From an uncultured Chloroflexota bacterium (GTDB taxonomy: Bacteria; Chloroflexota; Anaerolineae; Anaerolineales; Anaerolineaceae): a DNA stretch of 64,000 nt. The first letter of the stretch is position 1; each line of letters starts with the position of its first letter. Of the stretch, positions 27,678 to 36,398 are shown piece by piece. The stretch covers positions 59,151 through 123,150 of the forward strand of contig CADATZ010000009.1 of the NCBI GenBank assembly GCA_902791025.1, read 5' to 3'. The notes beneath the pieces were generated by a model. That model was not told the origin of the DNA. It was given only the letters and a program-made list of their open reading frames with translations, and searched no databases. The position numbers and the translations under genes were made by a program.

Positions 27678-27937
27678 TTATTTAAGAGGATCTATTTTAT
27701 AGAGAGGCTGCTCGCTGAGAGCAAGCTCCCAGTTAGCCAGCAATTCGTCTTTATGAATTTCTGTCCAGGCGGCGATAAGACGCTGTTGTTTCCGCGGCAT
27801 TTCCCCTTCTGTCATTTCTCCATCCATGTTGAAGACTGCGTTATAGCCTTGATAAGATGCGTGGAAATGAGGAGGATTGTGTTCTCCTGTGTTATACATT
27901 CTTATAATAATTCCAAAAACATCGAAATGGTTGGCAT
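27678..27937 (-). pseudogene. DUF4160 family protein, frameshifted near its start
   Basis: The intact-looking part (from ATG 27899) is 73 residues, with the DUF4160 core MYNTGEHNPPHFHASYQGYN. The family normally begins MPTISMF..IIIRM directly before this core, and exactly those residues are encoded upstream from ATG 27935-27937 but in another frame. Adding one T to the T5 run (27915-27919, complement) restores MPTISMFFGIIIRMYNTGEH. So one base has been lost from a homopolymer: a true frameshift, slippage or a sequencing error. The first downstream ATG could still yield an N-terminally truncated protein. It is paired with DUF2442 downstream. Confidence 0.75.
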
Positions 27938-28076
27938 ATCTTAACCGCCGATTTCATAATAAAATTATATCGTAATTTTATCAGTCGGAAGTGATTTTTT
28001 TCGTATGAAAGCGCAACATGCAATGCTTTGTTTTTGTGAGCTATTGTATGAATTCTAAAAAGATGACAAATGGCAG

Positions 28077-28105
28077 TTGACGGATTTGCGTTTTGGATTT
28101 AAGAT
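28077..28105 (+). promoter_or_regulatory. Promoter of the SWIM zinc-finger gene
   Basis: TTGACG (28077-28082), a 17-base spacer, then TAAGAT (28100-28105). It lies 50 bases before the start codon of the SWIM-type small protein, and the strand and distance suit it. Confidence 0.55.
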
Positions 28106-28155
28106 AAAGTCAGGTCATCAGACTTTAAAATCTAAGGAACAGGAGAATATGCTTT

Positions 28156-28398
28156 ATGGATTACGCAATGGTCAGTAAGCTGGAGAAGGCAAGATATTAT
28201 GCCACAGAGCGGGATCGTTTTCAGTTTGATAATTTTCAGGTGACAGTGAAGGGAAATAATCACAGCCACGTAGTCACTTATGATCATGGAAAATGGAACT
28301 GTGATTGTGAATTTTGTAAATCCCATGGCCGCTGCAGCCACACCATGGCGCTGGAGATCATTCTCCACAATATGGTGGATATTGCATACGATGATTAA
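28156..28398 (+). CDS. Small SWIM-type zinc-finger protein
   Basis: An 80-residue protein. Residues 49-62 carry a SWIM-like metal site, CDCEFCKSHGRCSH (C49, C51, C54, C60, H62), preceded by a beta hairpin (HSHVVTYDHGKWNCDC). SWIM domains bind DNA or proteins and are usually part of larger proteins; this stand-alone form has no other domain. An AGGAG lies 10 bases before the ATG. It has its own promoter and a shared terminator downstream, so it is a single-gene unit. The partner and role are unknown. Confidence 0.75.
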   Translation: MDYAMVSKLEKARYYATERDRFQFDNFQVTVKGNNHSHVVTYDHGKWNCDCEFCKSHGRCSHTMALEIILHNMVDIAYDD

Positions 28399-28406
28399 AT
28401 AAAAAC

Positions 28407-28436
28407 AAAAAACCGCGGAACCCCGCGGTTTTTATT
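28407..28436. terminator. Bidirectional terminator between the SWIM gene and infA
   Basis: AACCGCGG (28411-28418) pairs with CCGCGGTT (28423-28430), flanked by A-rich sequence on the left and T-rich on the right. It lies 12 bases after the SWIM stop and 13 bases from the infA stop, serving both convergent genes. Confidence 0.88.
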
Positions 28437-28443
28437 TTTTTAT

Positions 28444-28704
28444 TTACATAAATTCTTCCGGGCCGCCAACCTCGTTGGGTTTCCGCTGGCGATATACAAT
28501 TCGTCCGCGCGTAAGGTCATAAGGTGACATTTCAATACGGACGCGATCCCCCAGCAGGATTCGGATATAGAATTTTCTCATTCTTCCCGAAAGATAAGCC
28601 AATACTTCATGACCGTTGTCCAAACGGACACGAAATTGTGTGCCGGGCAGCGCTTCTACGATCGTGCCCTCTACACTGATCTTGCTATCTTCTTCCTTAG
28701 CCAT
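28444..28704 (-). CDS. infA: Translation initiation factor IF-1
   Basis: An 86-residue OB-fold protein that binds the 30S A site during initiation. The family pattern is clear: [20 protein letters not shown], then [20 protein letters not shown] and [20 protein letters not shown]. It is about 14 residues longer than the usual 72 because of a short C-terminal extension ([12 protein letters not shown]). GGAG lies 8 bases before the start. It follows rpsU by 40 bases and probably shares its promoter, giving a small translation operon outside the usual ribosomal protein cluster. Confidence 0.97.
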   Translation of the reverse strand: MAKEEDSKISVEGTIVEALPGTQFRVRLDNGHEVLAYLSGRMRKFYIRILLGDRVRIEMSPYDLTRGRIVYRQRKPNEVGGPEEFM

Positions 28705-28744
28705 CTTCTAACTCCTAATGGAGGACGTCACTTGAGTCTTGGCC

Positions 28745-28942
28745 TTACTCAGGACGACCGGTTGAATGGCGGCGCAGGCGCCGCAGTGTCTTTTTCCGTT
28801 CTACACGATCGGTTTCGCTCTTGGAGACGAACCAACGCTTGCGTCTTACAGTGCTGAGGACGCCGCTCTTGACGACCTTCTTGCGGAAACGCTTCAGCAG
28901 TTGATCCTGGCTTTCATTCGCTCTCAAAACTACGCTTGTCAT
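28745..28942 (-). CDS. rpsU: Small ribosomal subunit protein bS21
   Basis: A 65-residue very basic protein: TSVVLRANESQDQLLKRFRK, then KKVVKSGVLSTVRRKRWFVS, as expected for bS21. The start at 28942 is preceded by GGGGGTGAG. A longer frame to 29029 would run through the promoter and is not the real start. bS21 helps mRNA binding near the anti-Shine-Dalgarno region. It is the first gene of the rpsU-infA unit. Confidence 0.95.
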   Translation of the reverse strand: MTSVVLRANESQDQLLKRFRKKVVKSGVLSTVRRKRWFVSKSETDRVERKKTLRRLRRHSTGRPE

Positions 28943-29000
28943 GTTCTCACCCCCTCTCGTGCGTGCAATCTTATTCAGGTAAAAATCCCAAACGCGTTCT

Positions 29001-29029
29001 ATTTTACCGGATTGACGCATTCCTGTCAA
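29001..29029 (-). promoter_or_regulatory. Consensus promoter of rpsU-infA
   Basis: On the minus strand: TTGACA (29029-29024), a 17-base spacer, then TAAAAT (29006-29001). Transcription would start near 28994, about 50 bases before the rpsU ATG. Confidence 0.85.
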
Positions 29030-29040
29030 TGGGAAAATTT

Positions 29041-29168
29041 GGAAATAGTGAATAGTGAATAGTGAATGGTGAATAGTGAATGGTGAATAGTGAATAGTGA
29101 ATGGTGAATAGTGAATGGTGAATGGGTAATTGTGAATAGTGAATAGTGAACGGGTAATAGTGAATGGC
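29041..29168 (+). repeat. Period-7 minisatellite (GTGAATA/GTGAATG)
   Basis: About 17 heptamer units alternating GTGAATA and GTGAATG, with some GGGTAAT variants. No reverse-complement arm is found nearby, unlike most members of this family. The array lies just upstream of the rpsU promoter and before the PTPS-related operon. The same heptamers return at 52263-52330. Confidence 0.9.
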
Positions 29169-29256
29169 TTAGGGGGAAGGGTTTGAATTAGTACACATAA
29201 TAACCGATTCGTTTCAATAATCTGAAGTGTGCTGGATGTTGAATCAATATTCTGCG

Positions 29257-29265
29257 TGATATAAT
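29257..29265 (+). promoter_or_regulatory. Extended -10 promoter of the PTPS-related operon
   Basis: TGATATAAT at 29257-29265, with a possible poorly spaced -35 (TTGAAT 29239-29244). It lies 120 bases before the GTG start of the first membrane protein gene. Confidence 0.5.
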
Positions 29266-29386
29266 ACTTTTATCTGTTCAACACAGAGCATTCCGGGCCT
29301 TTCCTGCTGATGCCGCAAAATTATTCGGCGGCTGTGAAATCCGCAGCGCAGGAAATGGCGTGTAAGAGTTTCAGGAGCGTGGCGCA

Positions 29387-31630
29387 GTGCAGCGAAAGAA
29401 GAAATGGATCATACGATTATTCATTAGTGTCATAGTTTGTTTAACTGCTGTGATATGGGCTTTCCTTTCTATTCGTCATCTCCCAAAATATGATTATTCC
29501 ATTGATGACTGGAAAAGCGAGAATGCTGTATATCGTGATAATGGCTTCTCCATTGATGACGGCATCAAAGATTCCGGGAAATCTATAGAATTTCTCTGGG
29601 GACCTTATATGCCGCTGAAAAAAGGTTCCTATACAGCCAATATTCACTATTCTGCCTCGGAGGATCAGATGTGTATTGCCACGGCAAGCGGTGGCGCATC
29701 GGAGCTTTTTAATTCTTCCGATGGAATTCTGTCAAAGTATTTCCATACGGTATCATACCAATTTGAGACAGTCGACGATGTTCCCGAGTTCCAGCTGGTC
29801 ATTCGTTATTCCGGAATTGGTGATTTTACGGTTCATTCAATTTCGATATCACCGAACAGCAATCAGCCGAAACGAATCGCAGTGGAAATTATCACTATTG
29901 TTTTGTTGTGCAATTTAGTTGTTTTGTTCTTTGAACAGAGAGAGCAGAGGAAAAAAACAATTCTTGCGCTTGTTGGTATTACTGTACTGGTGTCTCTTCC
30001 GTTGTGGATTTACGGCATCACCGCTGGATATGACCTGGGCGTTCATTATTTGCGGATCGAGGCTATTCTCCAGGCTATTCGTTCCGGGCAATTCCCCGCC
30101 AGGATCTCAGCGATCACGCTGTACGGGCTGGGGTATCCTTTTTCAATCTATTATAATGATCTGTTTCTGTATTTTCCGGCATTTCTCCGTCTGATGGGGT
30201 TTTCAGTCGTTACAGCTTATAAAATCTACGTGTTTGCAGTCAACCTTGCCACGGTGTTGATTTCATATTATTCCTTTAAGCATATCTTTAACTCCAGAAA
30301 AACCGGACTGCTCCTGACGCTGATTTACGCGGCAGCATCCTACCGTCTGCTGAACGTCTATATCCGGGCTGCTGTGGGAGAATTTACCGCGCAGGCTTTT
30401 TTGCCTCTGCTGGCGCTTGCCGTTTATCGGATATGGTTTCAGAAGGCGAGTTCCTTTAAGGCGGGTTTTCACAATGCGCTTTTGATGGCAGCGGCGATGA
30501 GCGGAATTATCGGTTCACATATCCTGACCTTGATTATGGTTTGTTTTGTGCTGGTTTTATTGTGCCTTTTCCTGATTCGGAAAACGCTGCAAAAACAAAC
30601 GCTGCTGACGCTGATTGGCGCTGTCGTTCTTACGGTGCTGCTGAACCTGTATTTTCTGACTCCGTTCATGGATTATTATTTTAATGTTCCAACGCAAATC
30701 AGTGAAGCGGTTGATCACGATGTAAAACTGATCCAGGGACAGGGTGTCTATCCAGCGCAGTTTTTTGCTTTTTTCCAGAATGTAAATGGTACGGAATCCT
30801 CTGTTATTGCGGACAGAATGCAGCTGACTCCCGGTCCGGTTTTGATGCTCCTGTTCGTTTATGCACTGATCAGTTCTTTCACCGGAAAACGCAGCCGGAT
30901 GACTAATTTTCTTCTGATTTTTTCCGCGCTGATGCTGTTTCTTTCGTCCAACATCTTCCCATGGGATTGGCTGGCAATGCACTTTAAATCCTGGAATATC
31001 CTGACACAGATCCAATATCCCTGCCGCTTCCTTGTGCTGGCGATTTTGTTCCTGACCCTTCTTGCAGGATGTGTTCTGCGGAATGAGAAAAGATTATATG
31101 TTATGGCTGGCATTGCGGCTTTGTCTGTATTAATGGCATTCTGGTTTATGAGCAGTTTGTTTGAAGTCAGAGGTATTTCAAATATCTATGACACTTCCGG
31201 TGTCAGTCCTGAATGGACCTGCTGCGAGCAGTATATGCTGGCCGGATCATCAAAAGATAATCTGACAGCTGAAGCGGAAGGCGAGAATATGGAAAATGTC
31301 ACAGTCCTTTCCCGCAATGCAAATACCATGCAGCTGACCTGCCGGGCGGGAAACCGAGAAGGAACGCATCAGGTGGATGTACCGATCTATAATTACCCCG
31401 GATATCATGTAACGGATATGGATGGTAATGTATATCCGCTTTTTTCCGGAGAAGAAAACCATATCAACTTTACTCTTCCTGAAGGGTTTGACGGGACAAT
31501 AACCGTTGCTTTTACTGATCCGTTCCACTGGAAAGTATCCATCTGGATTTCAGTAGGAACTCTGCTGGCCATATTCCTCTATTTACTGTGGTCCAGAAAG
31601 CAGCAAAATCGGTCCGGAGGATTGTGCTGA
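29387..31630 (+). CDS. PTPS-related polytopic membrane protein (PF10131-like), copy 1
   Basis: A 747-residue membrane protein. An N-terminal transmembrane helix (LFISVIVCLTAVIWAFLSIR) is followed by an extracytoplasmic domain of about 120 residues, then about 12 membrane segments. The PF10131 signature is clear: GYDLGVHYLRIEAILQAIRS, QFPARISAITLYGLGYPF, SIYYNDLFLYFPAFLRLMGF. A second outside domain (about 600-715) precedes the last helix. The layout resembles GT-C glycosyltransferases and YfhO-like proteins, so a lipid-linked sugar transfer role is possible but unproven. The start is GTG, 9 bases after AGGAG. The stop overlaps the start of copy 2. Confidence 0.8.
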   Translation: MQRKKKWIIRLFISVIVCLTAVIWAFLSIRHLPKYDYSIDDWKSENAVYRDNGFSIDDGIKDSGKSIEFLWGPYMPLKKGSYTANIHYSASEDQMCIATASGGASELFNSSDGILSKYFHTVSYQFETVDDVPEFQLVIRYSGIGDFTVHSISISPNSNQPKRIAVEIITIVLLCNLVVLFFEQREQRKKTILALVGITVLVSLPLWIYGITAGYDLGVHYLRIEAILQAIRSGQFPARISAITLYGLGYPFSIYYNDLFLYFPAFLRLMGFSVVTAYKIYVFAVNLATVLISYYSFKHIFNSRKTGLLLTLIYAAASYRLLNVYIRAAVGEFTAQAFLPLLALAVYRIWFQKASSFKAGFHNALLMAAAMSGIIGSHILTLIMVCFVLVLLCLFLIRKTLQKQTLLTLIGAVVLTVLLNLYFLTPFMDYYFNVPTQISEAVDHDVKLIQGQGVYPAQFFAFFQNVNGTESSVIADRMQLTPGPVLMLLFVYALISSFTGKRSRMTNFLLIFSALMLFLSSNIFPWDWLAMHFKSWNILTQIQYPCRFLVLAILFLTLLAGCVLRNEKRLYVMAGIAALSVLMAFWFMSSLFEVRGISNIYDTSGVSPEWTCCEQYMLAGSSKDNLTAEAEGENMENVTVLSRNANTMQLTCRAGNREGTHQVDVPIYNYPGYHVTDMDGNVYPLFSGEENHINFTLPEGFDGTITVAFTDPFHWKVSIWISVGTLLAIFLYLLWSRKQQNRSGGLC

Positions 31631-33978
31631 TGAACCAAAAGAAGAGACAGATCATTTTTGTTTTGAGCGTATTGGTTTCCGTTTTGGCTGTATTGTGGGC
31701 GGTGAATTCCATTCGTCATCTTCCTCATTACGATTACAGCCTTGATGACTGGAAAAGTGAATATGCCGTTTATAAAAACAATGGTTTCTCCGTGGATGAT
31801 GAGATCAAAGGAACAGATGTCCGAGTTGATTTCCTCTGGGGCCCCTATAAACCGCTGAAGAAAGGATCGTATACAGCGAATATCCGCTACTCCTCGGAAT
31901 ATGATCAGCGCTGCATCGCTACTGCCGCGGGTGGACAGGCGGAGCTTTTTGATTCTTCTTATGCCCATCTCTCCTATCGCCTGAACAAGGCGGCTTATCA
32001 GTTTGAAGTTCGGGATGATGTGGATGAATTTCAGCTGGTTTTTAACTACAGCGGTATGGGTGAATTTACTGTCCATGAGATTTCCATTGTCCCGAACGGA
32101 AATCAGCAGAAACGTATCGCTTCTGAAATCATTGCTTTTATGATCTTTATCAATATCCTGCTGGTATATGCGGAGAAACCGCGGAATGTAAAGCGAACTG
32201 CGCTTGCTCTCACCGGCACAACGGTTTTAATTTCGCTGCCGTTGGTTGTGCGCGGTATTCACAACGGGCATGACCTGGGGGTTCATTACCTGCGGATCGA
32301 GGCGATCGTGCAGGCGATCCGTTCCGCGCAGTTCCCGGCAAGGATATCTTCCGTTACGCTGTACGGTCTCGGATATCCGTTTTCAATTTATTATAATGAT
32401 CTGTTTCTCTATTTCCCCGCACTGCTGCGTCTGCTCGGTTTTTCCGTAGATCTTGCCTATAAAGTGTATGTGGTTGTCTTTAATTTCCTGACAGTTCTGA
32501 CAGCCTGGTGGTGTTTCCGGAAAATTTTCAGGGACAACAACATGGGGTTGATCCTTGCCCTGTTATATTCGACAGCTTCCTACCGGATGATGAACATTTA
32601 TGTGCGCGGTGCGGTCGGAGAATATACCGCACAGGCTTTTCTGCCGCTGCTGGCTCTGGCTTTCTATAGGATGTATTTTGAAAAAGCGGATACACTTCGT
32701 CAAATTGTTTTAAATGGTGTGCTTCTGGCACTGGCAATGAGCGGGATCATTGGTTCCCATGTGCTGACAACGATCATGGTTGTTTTCCTGATGATCCTGT
32801 TCTGTCTGTATTTTTGGCGGATTACTTTCACGAGACCGGTGATAGGAGCGTTTTGCATGGGAATTGTCCTGTCTTTGCTGCTGAACGCCTATTTCCTTGT
32901 GCCGTTTATCGACTATTATTTTACTGTGCCGACTGCCATCCGCAAGGTAGTTGACAGTGATTTGAATCTGATCCAGATATTAGGAATCTTCCCGGCACAA
33001 TATTTTGCCTTTTTCCAGGGACTGTTCGGACATGCTGTGCCTAATGTGGATGGCAGGATCCAGCTCACACCGGGACTCCCGCTGATGCTGCTGTTTTGCA
33101 TCGGGCTTTATTTCCGTGTTATCAGAAATCATAAGAAAAACAAAACGATTCAGCGCTTGAGCGACGCACATGAGGACGGGCACGCTTGTTCAGGCTACAC
33201 TGCACAAGGTACCAGTCCCCATGTGCTCTGTCCTGTACAAATACAGAAAATTTATGATTTTCCGCTAATTTTCTCTTTCCTGACGATGTGGCTGGCTTCG
33301 AGTGTTTTTCCCTGGAATTGGCTCACACTGCACTTTCCCCTGTGGAACATTCTGGTGCAGATCCAGTTTCCATACCGTTTTCTTGTCCCGGGGATCCTGT
33401 TTCTGACGATCCTGAGCGGATGTGTGCTGAAATATGAAAAGCTGCCTTACCTGAAACAGGCGGTTGTATTTTCAGCGGTCGTCATGGGCATCTGGTTTAT
33501 GAGCGATTATTTCAACGGCGGCAGCTTTACCTATGTTTATGATCAGACCGGGGTGATCCCGACTGCTACCGGACTTGAATACCTTCTGGATGGGTCACAG
33601 CGGGAAAATATTACGACCGGTGTTTATGGTGAAAACATGGCTGAAGCGGCTGTTCTTTCTCAGAATTCATATCGGCTGGAGCTTTACTGCAAAACAGATC
33701 AGAACAGCGGAAATCATCTGGTCGATGCGCCTCTTTATGCGTATAAAGGCTATCATGTCCTTGATTCAGAGGGCAATGAATATGCATATTTCCCCGGTAT
33801 CCAGAACCGGATCAATTTTGAACTGCCGGATGGGTTTGATGGAAAAATTACGATCGTTTTCCGCGATCCTTTTTATTGGCGGATCGCATTATGGGTCTCC
33901 ATCATAACCGCAGCCGCCCTTGCTGTTTATCTGGTGAGAAACAGGGAGAGATTCTGTGTCTCAGCCCGTTCCCGATGA
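31630..33978 (+). CDS. PTPS-related polytopic membrane protein, copy 2, with embedded F1 palindrome
   Basis: A 782-residue paralogue of the preceding gene with the same plan and near-identical signature (GHDLGVHYLRIEAIVQAIRS, then TLYGLGYPFSIYYNDLFLYF). The ATG overlaps the upstream stop (TGATGA), so the two are translationally coupled. Between residues about 497 and 545 it carries about 38 extra residues relative to copy 1. These include the translation of a complete 61-bp F1 palindrome (33166-33226, residues 513-533, AHEDGHACSGYTAQGTSPHV). The insertion keeps the frame and lies in a loop between membrane segments. The two copies may form a heteromer; the substrate is unknown. Confidence 0.82.
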   Translation: MNQKKRQIIFVLSVLVSVLAVLWAVNSIRHLPHYDYSLDDWKSEYAVYKNNGFSVDDEIKGTDVRVDFLWGPYKPLKKGSYTANIRYSSEYDQRCIATAAGGQAELFDSSYAHLSYRLNKAAYQFEVRDDVDEFQLVFNYSGMGEFTVHEISIVPNGNQQKRIASEIIAFMIFINILLVYAEKPRNVKRTALALTGTTVLISLPLVVRGIHNGHDLGVHYLRIEAIVQAIRSAQFPARISSVTLYGLGYPFSIYYNDLFLYFPALLRLLGFSVDLAYKVYVVVFNFLTVLTAWWCFRKIFRDNNMGLILALLYSTASYRMMNIYVRGAVGEYTAQAFLPLLALAFYRMYFEKADTLRQIVLNGVLLALAMSGIIGSHVLTTIMVVFLMILFCLYFWRITFTRPVIGAFCMGIVLSLLLNAYFLVPFIDYYFTVPTAIRKVVDSDLNLIQILGIFPAQYFAFFQGLFGHAVPNVDGRIQLTPGLPLMLLFCIGLYFRVIRNHKKNKTIQRLSDAHEDGHACSGYTAQGTSPHVLCPVQIQKIYDFPLIFSFLTMWLASSVFPWNWLTLHFPLWNILVQIQFPYRFLVPGILFLTILSGCVLKYEKLPYLKQAVVFSAVVMGIWFMSDYFNGGSFTYVYDQTGVIPTATGLEYLLDGSQRENITTGVYGENMAEAAVLSQNSYRLELYCKTDQNSGNHLVDAPLYAYKGYHVLDSEGNEYAYFPGIQNRINFELPDGFDGKITIVFRDPFYWRIALWVSIITAAALAVYLVRNRERFCVSARSR
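33166..33226 (+). repeat. F1 palindrome J inside a coding sequence
   Basis: A full-length 61-bp F1 copy (arms GCACATGAGGACGGGCA and ACCAGTCCCCATGTGC) read in frame from its first base. It diverges from the consensus much like copy I at 24048. The paralogous gene at 29387 lacks it at the same position. Confidence 0.88.
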
Positions 33979-34214
33979 TCCTAAGCACCGGGCCAGTTAT
34001 CCGTTGCAGCGCAGTCCGCACGGGTGACTGGCCACCGAGTTGCGCGCCTAAATTGACGGGACCATAATTCGGAATGTTTTTCTCACGGTCACAATGTCAT
34101 ATGAAATTACCTGAAAACAGCTCATCATGTACTATAATTTAGTGCTTGATAATTAAGTGTTTAACAAGTTCGCTGAGACAGAGTATCTTTACCGTGTCTC
34201 ATAGAGGTGGTTTT
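33979..34214. other. Intergenic region before the MarR operon
   Basis: Contains GC-rich inverted sequence (33992-34045, GGCCAGTTATCC and GGGTGACTGGCC) and a TATAAT at 34133-34138 with a weak -35. An imperfect inverted repeat (CTTGATAATTAAG, GTTTAACAAG; 34144-34167) just after that -10 could be a MarR operator. No coding potential is seen. Confidence 0.35.
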
Positions 34215-34655
34215 ATGAAAGAACAGCTTCGGGATTTGACGAATTCCCTTACGAAATTATTTATTACCCATCGCAAGTGCATCCTGCAGCAGAGTCAGGC
34301 ATGTGGGCTGTACGTGGGACAGCCGCAGGTGCTGGATTATATCCGTGCCAATCCGGGCTGCACACAGACCGAGATCGCCAATGCATTAGGGGTTTCTGCG
34401 GCATCTATTGCCTTTTCGACCAAGCGGCTGCAGGCTTCCGGGATCCTGATGAAGCAAGTCAATAACCTGGATATGCGGCGCAACAAGCTGTATGTCACGA
34501 AGGAAGGACTGGATGCGCTCGAACAGTTTGAAGGCAGTTTATGCGAACTGAACGAAAAAATATTTGATGGTTTCAGTACTGAAGAGCTTCGGCAATTGGA
34601 AGCTTTTTCAGAACGGGTGACCGCTAACCTTGAAAAAATCATGAAGGAGGAGTAG
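34215..34655 (+). CDS. MarR-family transcriptional regulator
   Basis: A 146-residue winged-helix protein. The recognition region reads GCTQTEIANALGVSAASIAF and the wing follows with LDMRRNKLYVTKEG. The start at 34215 has AGAGGTGG upstream, so the longer in-frame N-terminus is not favoured. It lies directly before two ABC exporter half-genes, with 3 bases to the first. The three genes form one operon in which this protein most likely represses its own transcription and that of the exporter until a drug-like ligand binds. A candidate operator lies at 34144-34167. Confidence 0.9.
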   Translation: MKEQLRDLTNSLTKLFITHRKCILQQSQACGLYVGQPQVLDYIRANPGCTQTEIANALGVSAASIAFSTKRLQASGILMKQVNNLDMRRNKLYVTKEGLDALEQFEGSLCELNEKIFDGFSTEELRQLEAFSERVTANLEKIMKEE

Positions 34656-34658
34656 CCC

Positions 34659-36398
34659 GTGAAAAACATCAGACGTATTTTAGGCTATCTGGGACAGTAC
34701 AAAAAGTATGCGATCCTTGCCCCGCTGACGGTTTCCCTCGAAGTCCTGCTGGAAATCTGGATCCCATATCTGATGGCGGATATTATCGATGTCGGGATCG
34801 CAAATAAAGATACAAATTATGTAGTCCGTATCGGCGGACTGATGGCACTGGCCGCTGTGATCTCGCTGGTTCTCGGCGCATTGGCAGGCCGTTTCGGCGC
34901 ACTTGCCGCCACGGGACTTGCCCGCAATCTCCGCAGGGCCATGTTCAACAAGATCCAGGATTTTTCCTTCGCTAATACGGATCACTTCAGCACGCCGTCT
35001 CTGATCACGCGCATGACGACGGATATGAACTTTGTGCAGAATTCCGTGCAGATGATTGTGCGTATGCTCATCCGCGGACCGCTGATGATGGTCGCCGCGA
35101 CCATCATGACCTTCCGCATCAATTCGGAACTGGCAGTGATTTACCTGATCGCGATCCCGTTCCTCGCTGCTTCCATCGCTCTGATTTTTTCCAAGGCGCA
35201 TGGATTTTTTATTCAGATGTTCAAAAAGTATGATAAGCTGAACGGTTCGATTCAGGAGAATCTGATCGCAATTCGTGTAGTCAAGTCTTTTGTCCGCCGT
35301 GATTATGAGAACGAGAAGTTCATCAAATCCGCAACCGACGTCATGAACATGTCAATGAAGGCGGAAAAATACGTTACGCTGAACGGTCCAATCATGATGC
35401 TGACGGTCAATGTCTGCATTATCGCACTGCTGTGGTTCGGTGGGAAGCGCATTATCATCGGCAATATGCAGGCCGGTGAGCTCATCAGCTTCATTAACTA
35501 CACCAATCAGATCCTTATCCAGCTGATGATGATCTCCATGGTGATGGTCACACTGGTGATTTCCCGCGAGTCCATCGCGCGTATTCTTGAGGTGCTGGAT
35601 GAAAAGCTGGATCTGACAGATACGAATGCGGATCCGGCACTGCTTCCGGCGGATGGTGAAGTGCGATTCGACCATGTTTCCTTCAACTATGCCGCGCGTC
35701 AGGATGACAATGACACGACCCTGACTGATATCGATCTGGATATTCCTACCGGTTCCATGATCGGCGTGATCGGCGGAACCGGCTCCGGAAAGTCCACTTT
35801 TGTCCAGCTGATCCCGCGGCTGTATGATGTGACAAAGGGTTCTGTTCAGGTCGGCGGACGTGATGTGCGGGACTATACCCTGACGAATGTCCGCAACGCG
35901 GTGGCGATCGTTCTCCAGAAAAACGTGCTTTTCACCGGTACTATCAAAGAAAACCTGAAATGGGGAAATGAAAACGCGACAGACGAGGAGATCATCGAAG
36001 CCTGTAAAGCTGCACAGGCGCATGATTTCATCATGTCCTTCCCGGATGGTTATGATACGGAGCTGACGCAGGGTGGGACAAACGTCTCGGGCGGACAGAA
36101 ACAGCGCCTCTGCATTGCCCGTGCGCTGCTCAAAAATCCAAAGGTCATGATCCTGGATGACTCAACCAGTGCCGTGGATACTGCAACGGAAGCGGCTATC
36201 CGCGGAGCATTGCGGGACCGCTATCGTGATATCACGACCATCATCATCGCCCAGCGCATCACGAGCGTTATGGACGCGGACAAGATCATTGTACTGGATG
36301 AGGGACGCGTCAACGGGTTCGGGACCCATGAGGAACTGATGAAGACGAACGAGATTTACCGTGAGGTTTATGAATCACAGCAGAAAGGAGCGGAATAA
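34659..36398 (+). CDS. Heterodimeric ABC exporter subunit, degenerate ATPase site
   Basis: A 579-residue half-transporter: six membrane helices (about 1-300), then an ATPase domain. Walker A is GGTGSGKST (near 371), the signature is VSGGQKQR (near 477) and Walker B is VMILDDSTSAVD (near 497). The residue after Walker B is Asp instead of the catalytic Glu, the usual mark of the degenerate site in LmrCD/BmrCD/TM287-288-type heterodimers. It starts at GTG, with AAGGAGGAG overlapping the end of the marR gene. Its stop overlaps the start of the next subunit (TAATG). Likely a multidrug or lipid exporter. Confidence 0.93.
   Translation: MKNIRRILGYLGQYKKYAILAPLTVSLEVLLEIWIPYLMADIIDVGIANKDTNYVVRIGGLMALAAVISLVLGALAGRFGALAATGLARNLRRAMFNKIQDFSFANTDHFSTPSLITRMTTDMNFVQNSVQMIVRMLIRGPLMMVAATIMTFRINSELAVIYLIAIPFLAASIALIFSKAHGFFIQMFKKYDKLNGSIQENLIAIRVVKSFVRRDYENEKFIKSATDVMNMSMKAEKYVTLNGPIMMLTVNVCIIALLWFGGKRIIIGNMQAGELISFINYTNQILIQLMMISMVMVTLVISRESIARILEVLDEKLDLTDTNADPALLPADGEVRFDHVSFNYAARQDDNDTTLTDIDLDIPTGSMIGVIGGTGSGKSTFVQLIPRLYDVTKGSVQVGGRDVRDYTLTNVRNAVAIVLQKNVLFTGTIKENLKWGNENATDEEIIEACKAAQAHDFIMSFPDGYDTELTQGGTNVSGGQKQRLCIARALLKNPKVMILDDSTSAVDTATEAAIRGALRDRYRDITTIIIAQRITSVMDADKIIVLDEGRVNGFGTHEELMKTNEIYREVYESQQKGAE

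Noticed and set aside
33985..34060. tRNA gene in the GC-rich sequence before the MarR gene
   Set aside because: Inverted segments are present, but no anticodon arm, T-loop GTTCRANYC or CCA-type acceptor could be laid out.
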